A DNA stretch of 64,000 bases, from NCBI GenBank assembly GCA_963580285.1, contig OY757017.1, forward strand, positions 114,601,527 to 114,665,526, written 5' to 3'. Below are positions 12,468 to 64,000 of the stretch, in pieces. A model generated the notes under the pieces. It ran no database searches, was not told where the DNA came from, and saw nothing but the letters and a program-made list of their open reading frames with translations. This stretch comes from Lucinisca nassula (Eukaryota > Mollusca > Bivalvia > Lucinida > Lucinidae). Numbering within the stretch: position 1 is the stretch's first letter; every line of letters begins with the position of its first letter. The position numbers and the translations under genes were made by a program.

Positions 12468-12522
12468 GTGTGTACTCATTAGAATCGCCTCAATAAGGCG
12501 ATTCTAACAAGTGCACACAAGA
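12468..12522. repeat. Solitary hairpin core
   Basis: TGTACTCATTAGAATCGCCT...AGGCGATTCTAACAAGTGCACA without MITE ends. Both arms carry the T/A variant of the usual C/G pair. Confidence 0.7.
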
Positions 12523-13080
12523 TACCTTTATTTCACAGAAACAGACCTCCTCCTGGCCCGAGGTGATAAAACTTGTTTTTTTTTTTCTTCATGCTCATAT
12601 CAACTTAACATGAAATTTATAATGCTCATAATAGAAATGAAGGCAATGATCAGGAATCGATACAATTAACCCACAGCTTCCATCAGTAACACCAAAGGGA
12701 AAGAAACACAAACATGAAACAACTAGACGCTAATGCAAACATCAATAGCGTAAAACCAAAAGGACAGTTACTTTCCCACAAAATGGCCAATTGGCTATGC
12801 AAAACAAAAAAAATACAAGTGATACACATACTCAAAGACAATCCATAACAAAAATAAACCACGACAGAAGAACCGCATTGGAACGGTCAGTTCCAACATT
12901 TAAAACATAAGTTTTAAAATACAAACAATTCATATAATTTTCATGCAATCAACAAAGGATGTTTGTTCTACTCATAAATCTTAAAATGGCATCAACTGCT
13001 AGAAATTAAAAAAATTATGAGCAGGACAAATTCTATGCTGAAGTGAGTTGAGCATGTAGAAAGATTTGTAACCTCGGGCC
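12523..13080. other. AT-rich DNA with a SINE-B tail fragment
   Basis: Inverted match to 2633-2665 near 12640-12670; otherwise nothing recognised. Confidence 0.4.
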
Positions 13081-13135
13081 CTGAACTAAATCTACGTATA
13101 ACCCTTAGTTGCATAAACTTTCTCATCACGTAATC

Positions 13136-13906
13136 AAATAAAAATCAAAAATGAGATCCTTTAAGAGCAATGAAAACATTCATAAGAAAGAAGATGGGTC
13201 ACACTACGTAGTTTCGGCTAATAAAGCCTCATCAGTGACCCTGTAATGATCCGGCAAAGAAAGCCAGAGGAAACATACTGCAATTTTACGAATTTCGAAT
13301 AGGCAGTCGATTCAAAGACTGATATAAATCAAAATGGGGTCAAAATAATTAAAAAACTGTCTAGAATATGAGTCTAAACCAATAATTTATTTCTGATTTC
13401 TCAGAATATTCACGCTGATCTCAAAGGACCAAAAGTAAAATATAAACTGCACTATGGTTGATGTACGGGGAGACGTTTAACGGCCGCCACACGGCACAAC
13501 ACCAGCTGCAGTGAAGGCAAATAAAAATCAAAAATGTGATCCTTTAAGAGCAATGAAAACATTCATAAGAAAGAAGATGGGTCATACTACGTAGTTGCGG
13601 CTAATAAAGCCTCATCAGTGACCCTGTAATGATCCGGCAAAGAAAGCCAGAGGAAACATACTGCAATTTTACGAATTTCGAATAGGCAGTCGATTCAAAG
13701 ACTGATATAAATCAAAATGGGGTCCAAATAATTAAAAAACTGTCTAGAATATGAGTCTAAACCAATAATTTATTTCTGATTTCTCAGAATATTCACTCTG
13801 ATCTCAAAGGACCAAAAGTAAAATATAAACTGCACTATGGTTGATGTACGGGGAGACGTTTTACGGCCGCCACACGGCACAACACCAGCTGCAGTGAAGG
13901 CAAATA
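13136..13906 (+). repeat. Tandem duplication, two units of about 386 bp
   Basis: AAAAATCAAAAATGAGATCC at about 13138 recurs as AAAAATCAAAAATGTGATCC at about 13524. The units look nearly identical, including GGGAGACGTTTAACGGCCGC versus ...TTTTACGGCCGC. Related to repeat D. Confidence 0.9.
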
Positions 13907-13918
13907 AAAATCCGTGAA

Positions 13919-14183
13919 GTCCGTGAAATGAATACCCCGCACTTTATATATATATATGAGAAAACTGGGATTTGCGGGGGTGTACGTTTTTTTTCTAATT
14001 TCTGCTACAAGACATAGGTTGTGGGTACTTGTTAGAATCGCCTCAATGAGGCGATTCCAACAAGTACCCACAACCTATGTTTGCAGTATAAATAAGAAAA
14101 ATGTAACGGATTTTCATCAGAAAAATTACCATTTTGGAGATGTAAAAAAATGCACTAGGTCGCACAGGTGTGTTATCGGAATG
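13919..14183. mobile_element. MITE-B copy with covarying hairpin core
   Basis: GTCCGTGAAATGAA left, GGTGTGTTATCGGAATG right. Core AGAATCGCCTC/GAGGCGATTCC. Confidence 0.8.
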
Positions 14184-14514
14184 TCAAACAAAGTTTCATG
14201 GTAACAAAAGTTGTCTCACTGTATATCTCACTGGAAGTACTCTGCATGTGATCACATTTGTAAATATTTCCAATTGTAACGTAACCAAAACCGACATAAC
14301 TGCAGAACTCCCCAGCTGCCCGATGCCAGAAAATCCCATGTTATACCTTAAATCACGAACTTTCAGAAAATCATCCGGCGAGTTATTGGTAACAGTATTA
14401 ATAAGACTTCCGTGAAAATTATTCAGTCTATCACAAGACGTTGCCAAAGTCAATGATAACATTTGAACAGATCTATTTGACCATATTTGACTATATAAGT
14501 CGTGAAAATGTCAC
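14184..14514. other. No recognised feature
   Basis: Short open frames only; no support for a gene. Confidence 0.4.
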
Positions 14515-15245
14515 TTGGGACATTTGCAACAGCGAAGACTCAAATCCGACTGCGCATTTGCGCAAAGTGTAAGTTCAGTTATAAGCACACAGCCGAAACT
14601 CAAATCTGATTGCGCAAATGTGCAAAATGTGACTTCAGACTTGAGCGCAGATCGAAAAACTCAAATTAGACTGCGCATACTCGCAAAATGTGACTTCAGA
14701 AATGAGCGCACAGCCAAAACTCAAATCCGACTGCGCATATGCGTAAAATGCGATTCAGACATGAACGCACAGCGAAAACTCAAATTCGACTGCGTATATG
14801 CGCAAAATTTGACTTCAGACATGAGCGCACAGTAAAAACTCTAAGCCGACTGCGCATATTTGCAAAATGTGACAACAGACATGTTCACAGCCAAAACTGA
14901 AATCAGACTGCGCATATGCGCAAAGTGTTACTTCAGACATGAGCGCACAGTGAAAATCAAATCCAACTGCGCATATGCACAAAACATGACTTCAGAGTTG
15001 AGCGAACAGCACAAAAACTCAAATCCGACTGCGGATATGCGCAAAGTGTTACTTCAGACATAAGCCCACAGCCAAAACTCATATCCGGCTACGCATATGC
15101 GCAAAATGTGACTTCATACATGAGCGCACAGTGCAAATACAAATCTTACCGCGCATATATGCAAAATGTGTCTTCAGATATGTGCACACAGCGAAAACTC
15201 AAATCCGACTGCGCATATGCGCAGTCGGATTTGAGTTTTCGCTTT
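14515..15245 (+). repeat. 60-bp minisatellite, about 12 units, ending in a palindrome
   Basis: Units carry ACTCAAATCCGACTGCGCAT and CAAAATGTGACTTCAGACAT; ACTCAAAT-like starts recur about every 59-60 bp from 14537 to 15196. The last unit is followed by its own inverse (about 15190-15242). The period is near a multiple of three, so long open frames across it are artefacts. It lies just beyond the poly(A) signal of the host gene. Confidence 0.9.
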
Positions 15246-15270
15246 GTGCTTCATGGATGCCTTTTGATCC

Positions 15271-15276
15271 TTTATT
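15271..15276 (-). terminator. Polyadenylation signal AATAAA of the four-helix gene
   Basis: AATAAA on the minus strand lies about 120 nt downstream of the stop codon at 15398. It falls between the CDS and the palindrome that ends the 60-bp minisatellite, giving a short 3' UTR. Confidence 0.55.
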
Positions 15277-15397
15277 TTCTCATGCAGTAAACAAAGGCTC
15301 TGTTGTGACTACTGGTTATTCAGGTTGGTTTAAGTCTTCATTGCGTGCGCATGTCCAAAGCCAAATTTGACCTTCATGCATAAAGTTCTCACATCTG

Positions 15398-60097
<44,700 letters not shown>

Positions 60098-60474
60098 ATT
60101 TACGATTCACTTAATATTTCCAAATCGATATGGTAACATGTACAAATCCTGTTTACGAATAACCAAATCTGACCAGCCATTGATTCAGACACACAAATGT
60201 TTCAAAATGACCGGAAATTTCCACACAAACTGTGCTAGGTTACATTGGCAATTTGATATTTCCACACAGACTACTAAGGCAGTGCCCCAGATAAAGGAAG
60301 CATTTTAGTATTGTACACATAATTTAAAGGAATTGATTTTAGCAGTACTATTTACACAACTATTTTTCAGGTGACTTTGCTGGAGTACAGTAATTGATTT
60401 TTTTTTTTGTTGATTTTTTTTTTAATTTTCATGCCTATAGCTGCATTAATAATCTGGGCTTGCTTTTAAACACA

Positions 60475-60587
60475 GGAGTTTGAAGTTATCTCACAGAAAC
60501 AAGCCTAAACACCCCAATTTCCTTATAGAGCGACTATAAGGAAATTTGGGTGTTTAGGCTTGTTTCTGTGAGATAACTTCAAACTCC
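60475..60587. repeat. 113-bp near-perfect palindrome
   Basis: 53-bp arms (60475-60527, 60535-60587) around a 7-nt loop GAGCGAC, with one mismatch. Arms begin GGAGTTTGAAGTTATCTCAC. Confidence 0.95.
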
Positions 60588-60592
60588 AGTGC

Positions 60593-60925
60593 TTTTAAAT
60601 ACGGAACCCGGGAAGGGACATGATTTTTTTTTATTTTATAAGTTGTGCGGACAAGATAATATCTTGTCCGCACAACTTCCCAAGATCTATGTTGTGCAAA
60701 CAAGATAATATGTTGTGTGAACAAGATAATATCTTGTGCGCACAAGATATTATGTTGTGCGAACAAGATCATATCTTGTCCGCACAAGATAATATCTTGT
60801 CCGCACAAGATAATATGTTGTCCGAACAAGATAATATCTTGTGCGCTCAAGATATTATCTTGTTCGCACAACATAATAAAAATAAAAAATCATGTCCCTT
60901 CCCGGGTTTCGTATTTAAATGTATA
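60593..60925. repeat. Inverted repeat enclosing about 11 palindromic 20-bp units
   Basis: The outer arms (ACCCGGGAAGGGACATGATT / AATCATGTCCCTTCCCGGGT) enclose tandem ACAAGATAATATCTTGTSCGC-like units, each self-complementary. Confidence 0.92.
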
Positions 60926-60991
60926 AAAAAAAATTTAATGGCCGCTTATAAATAAAAGATTTTACTATTAGTCTGAACGAAGGGATGTTGG

Positions 60992-61284
60992 TTTGTTTGT
61001 TTGATTTGAGGTTTAACGTCCCCGTCAACACTTTATATGTCATTTTGGAGACGTTGCTTCCAATTGTGTGGGACTTTTACCCGACACTGAGGTGAAATGA
61101 CATCTCAAGCCCTGTCGCCCAATGAAACCAACAGGGTTAATAAGCATGCACCGCTTTGCCTGGGCAGGCTTAGATCCTCTAAGCGGTTTAACAGTACTCG
61201 CGTTCGTGTGCGGTCGGGTTCAGCTCTGCGTGGAAGCATCATACAGCCCATCTATTTCTTCAAGCCACAATGGGCGGGGGCAGA
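60992..61284 (-). mobile_element. SINE-A copy, full length
   Basis: GATTTGAGGTTTAACGTCCC through TCAAGCCACAATGGGCGGGG. Confidence 0.87.
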
Positions 61285-61419
61285 AAAGGGATGTTGGTCT
61301 GACTGATCTGGGTCTATACTGTTCTACACAAAAAAGGGGTACACACAGGTTCGGCATGGTGAAGGAAAATCTGCGCCTACTCCTTACGCAATATATGGCA
61401 ATGTTATCTTCCACCATAT

Positions 61420-61568
61420 CCCAGCAGGCACACGTCGCTATGGCAACGTCGAATCAACGTCGGTGCAACGTCACGACGTTGCACCGACGTACATTCGACG
61501 TTGGATAACGGTCATGACTTTACAACAACGTCGATGTGACGTCATAAATACGTCATGTGCCTGCTGGG
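61420..61568. mobile_element. CCCAGCAGGCAC-ended palindromic MITE, complete
   Basis: 149 bp: ends CCCAGCAGGCAC / GTGCCTGCTGGG, AT on both flanks; interior inverted repeat GTCGGTGCAACGTCACGACG/…GTTGCACCGAC. Confidence 0.85.
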
Positions 61569-61772
61569 ATAGGGCTTGAGTGGTCCATTTCCAGTTATAT
61601 GGGTGTCGGGTTTGCTAAGCAATTTATTTAGTGTATAATAAGATAAGGTTTGATCTTGGTAATGTTAAAAAGGGACGCTAGACATGTATAGGTTAAAGCT
61701 ATACGAGTCATCTTTAATTAATCACAGTATAGAATCGATTTAAACTCCCCATCGGTTCTACTGGCCGTGTTT

Positions 61773-61962
61773 GTGTGTGAATTCGGGTTTAACGTCGCTT
61801 TCAACAATTTTTCAGTCATATCACAACGGTGTCTGGTTGCGACAGGGAGATCAATGCTCACTTTTATAGTGCTGCCTCACTGAAGTATCATGTCCCAGAC
61901 ACATTACATGATACCACACCCAGTCACATTATCCTGACACTGGGTCGACCAGTCCTAGCTGA
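61773..61962 (-). mobile_element. SINE-C copy, lacking the tRNA head
   Basis: GAATTCGGGTTTAACGTCGC through GACACTGGGTCGACC. Confidence 0.8.
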
Positions 61963-62152
61963 GCGTCCTAAGGGAGTGGTTCGAATGTTGTTTATTTTAA
62001 ATGTATAGTTAAAATGTTGCCAATTTTCCGACAGAGCTCTTCATGTTGTGGGTCGTATTATTTGAGCCCCGCCAAGCGAATTTGTGTCTTCGAGCATTCC
62101 GTCATGACAAATTCTAGCTGCGCATGCCCAGCCATTCAGAGGGCCAGGGATA

Positions 62153-62222
62153 TGGTCCCTGTCGCAACCAGACACCGTCGTGATATGACTGAAAAAATTG
62201 TTGAAAGCGACGTTAAACCCGA

Positions 62223-62303
<81 letters not shown>
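62153..62303 (+). mobile_element. SINE-C tail with (CA)n
   Basis: TCCCTGTCGCAACCAGACAC to the GTTAAACCCGAATTC end, then about 77 bp of (CA)n (62226-62302). It joins a repeat shared with 11772-11868. Confidence 0.85.
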
Positions 62304-62304
<1 letters not shown>

Positions 62305-62595
62305 TCATGAAAAGCAGAAAAATTGTTTTTTTTTTATATTTACATTATTTGCCCGTCATCACTGGGGGGAAAAAATGCTTGTAGAGCAAACTTTTAAAGC
62401 TGAAAAACATTTAAACGCTGTTTTTTCTACAATGAGCGGAGCCCGTAGAGAACAATGGTTTAGAATGACGTCACTTAACGTCACTGAAAATCATGTGATT
62501 CGATGCGTTCATGGAAGTATGAACGCAATTGTTTTCTATAGGTTTACATTAGACTTTACACTGGAAATGTTAATATTTGCCAGTAAACTGGCAAT
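62304..62595. other. No recognised feature
   Basis: Flank of the hAT-like element. Confidence 0.4.
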
Positions 62596-62812
62596 AGCGG
62601 TTTGTTACAACGCATAATGTAGTAATGTAATAATTACTACATTATGAAATTTTTACTACATTATGCGTTGGCATAGTCGACGCGAAATGAAATAAAATGT
62701 CGTTTTTACTACATTATGCGTCGATACTAAGAGGTTTGAGCAAAATGAAAGAATTATTACATTTTGCGGCGATGGGTGGCATACTTAATTTTACTTCATT
62801 ATGCGTCAACAG

Positions 62813-63090
62813 TTTGTTTGTTTGATTTGAGGTTTAACGTTCCCGTCAAGACTATTTAGGTCATTTTGGAGACATTGCTTCAAATTTTATGGGACTTTTA
62901 CCCGATATTGAGATGAAATGACATCTCAATCGCTGCCGTCCAATTAAAAGCAATAGGGTTTATATGCATGGATGGGTCGACTCGCAGCAGTTTTCCTGGA
63001 CAGGCTTAGACCTTCTAAGCAGATTACGAGGACTCATGTACGGGCGGTATCAGTTCTGCGTGGAAGCATCGTGCAGCCCATCTATTTATA
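62813..63090 (-). mobile_element. SINE-A copy inside the hAT-like element
   Basis: GATTTGAGGTTTAACGTTCC through GCAGCCCATCTATTT. Confidence 0.82.
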
Positions 63091-63135
63091 CCCCCGGCAT
63101 ACGAAGTATGCAAGGGGGTATATAGTTTTTGTCCA

Positions 63136-63136
63136 T

Positions 63137-63167
<31 letters not shown>

Positions 63168-63180
63168 GCCTGTCTGTCTT
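63136..63180. repeat. (CTGT)n microsatellite
   Basis: About ten tetranucleotide units after ATACCCCCGGCATACGAAGT-type sequence. Confidence 0.85.
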
Positions 63181-63273
63181 TTGTTTGATTTGTTTGATTG
63201 AGGGAAAGACATCAGGCATGAGACCAAAATAGCGCAAGGCGTACGATTTTAATTCTACTGGCTTAATCAAATA

Positions 63274-63479
63274 CAATGAAATTCCACTATTAAGACCACC
63301 TAAAATTAATACAAATTTTGTTTTTAAAGCATATTTGGAAGGTTAAAGCTACATTTTCTTTGTGATTTTGACCTTCAGTGTGCTTTTGTGGAAGACCGTC
63401 TTTTGGACTGTTCAACTGTGGTCTTAAAGACCACTTTTGAACCGTCTCAAATGTGGTCTAAATTGTAGGAATTTAACTG
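63274..63479. mobile_element. MITE-C copy, TA flanked
   Basis: CAATGAAATTCCACTATTAA left; GGAATTTAACTG right; TA on both sides. Confidence 0.85.
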
Positions 63480-63689
63480 TATTGCTTCCTAAGTCTTTTC
63501 GAAGACAGCTATGTTCTACCATCATTACTTCATTATGCGTCGATATGGTGCATATCAACGCGAAATGAAATAATTTTTTTACTTCATTTCGCGTCGACTA
63601 TGCCAACGCATAATGTAGTAAAAAAAATCAAAATGTAGTAATTATTACATTACTACATTATGCGTTGTAACAGCGGTTTTACGTTAAAA

Positions 63690-63830
63690 TGGCTAAAATG
63701 ATTCTAACAAGTACTCACAATCTATGTTTTCAGCAGGAATATGAAAAATATCAGGATTTTTATCTGGAAAATTTCATGTTTTGGTGGTAAAATTTTAACA
63801 ATGTATTTGAATAGGAGTGTTTTCGTAATG
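63690..63830. mobile_element. MITE-A right half
   Basis: From GATTCTAACAAGTACTCACA to AGGAGTGTTTTCGTAATG. Confidence 0.7.
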
Positions 63831-63879
63831 TTTCAACATAAATGAGAATATCACAATAATTTATTTTTCATATTTTAAG

Positions 63880-64000
63880 CATCACGTGAACAAGTCCGTG
63901 GAATGAAAACAGTTGTAAACCCCATATCATATAGAGAAAACTTGGGTTTACGTTGGTATACATTATTAAACTTATTTCTGCTCCAAGACATAGGTTTTGG
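63880..64000. mobile_element. MITE-B left half, cut by the window end
   Basis: CATCACGTGAACAAGTCCGT through CTCCAAGACATAGGTTTTGG. Confidence 0.8.

Larger units (their letters stand above)
62604..63671. mobile_element. Nonautonomous hAT-like element with about 90-bp inverted ends
   Basis: Both ends start GTTACAACGCATAATGTAGT and stay complementary, with small differences, for about 90 bp. AGCGGTTT lies on both flanks (62596-62603, 63672-63679), an 8-bp duplication typical of hAT elements. It has no transposase. The interior carries a SINE-A, a simple repeat and a MITE-C. Confidence 0.85.

Noticed and set aside
14515..15290. Three adjacent open frames
   Set aside because: The repeat period is near a multiple of three, so frames stay open by repetition; no protein evidence.
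60650..60880. CRISPR-like array
   Set aside because: Units are contiguous palindromes without unique spacers, in a eukaryotic setting; the same applies at 40918-41102.

Overview
This is a repeat-rich metazoan nuclear window, probably from a lophotrochozoan and most likely a bivalve mollusc. The reasons are inferential: canonical GT-AG introns, tRNA-headed SINEs ending in GACGTTAAACC-type tails, many hairpin MITEs, CCCAGCAGGCAC-ended elements, and RNase H-bearing LINEs. Nothing here looks bacterial or organellar.

The only host gene I can support lies on the minus strand. Three exons with in-phase canonical splice sites (45262-45428, 38449-38544, 15398-16243) encode a four-helix membrane protein with a Pro/Gln-rich tail. 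A 13-nt coding exon with a start codon (60085-60097) has the matching phase, which would give a 373-residue protein spread over about 45 kb. An AATAAA lies at 15271-15276 on the same strand. Nearly everything else sits in or around its introns.

Intron 3 (16244-38448) holds a broken LINE (about 18.9-22.5 kb, plus strand) and a complete Ty3/gypsy-type LTR retrotransposon (22992-35866) inserted antisense to the gene. Its two 1.55-kb LTRs differ by one base of indel, it has a GTAT target duplication, and its coding frames are open. Gag and Pol are joined by a textbook -1 frameshift signal (TTTAAAC, 6-nt spacer, predicted pseudoknot). A third, unfamiliar 629-aa ORF with paired Cys/His clusters and a charged coiled coil follows pol. 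This extra gene is the best candidate for something undescribed. Intron 2 (38545-45261) holds an intact 1295-bp mariner with a DD34D transposase, inserted in one unit of a 175-bp tandem repeat. Intron 1 (45429-60084 if exon 1 is right) holds a decayed minus-strand LINE, itself interrupted by a 2.5-kb insertion carrying a decayed Tc1-like transposase.

The outer regions (1-14.5 kb and 60-64 kb) are mosaics of SINEs, MITEs, palindromes and minisatellites. More than twenty copies of a hairpin module (core TAGAACCGCCTC / GAGGCGGTTCTA) occur in elements with different ends, and the two arms co-vary between copies. A nonautonomous hAT-like element (62604-63671, 8-bp target duplication) contains three further repeats. 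Boundaries of dispersed repeats were set by eye and are approximate.
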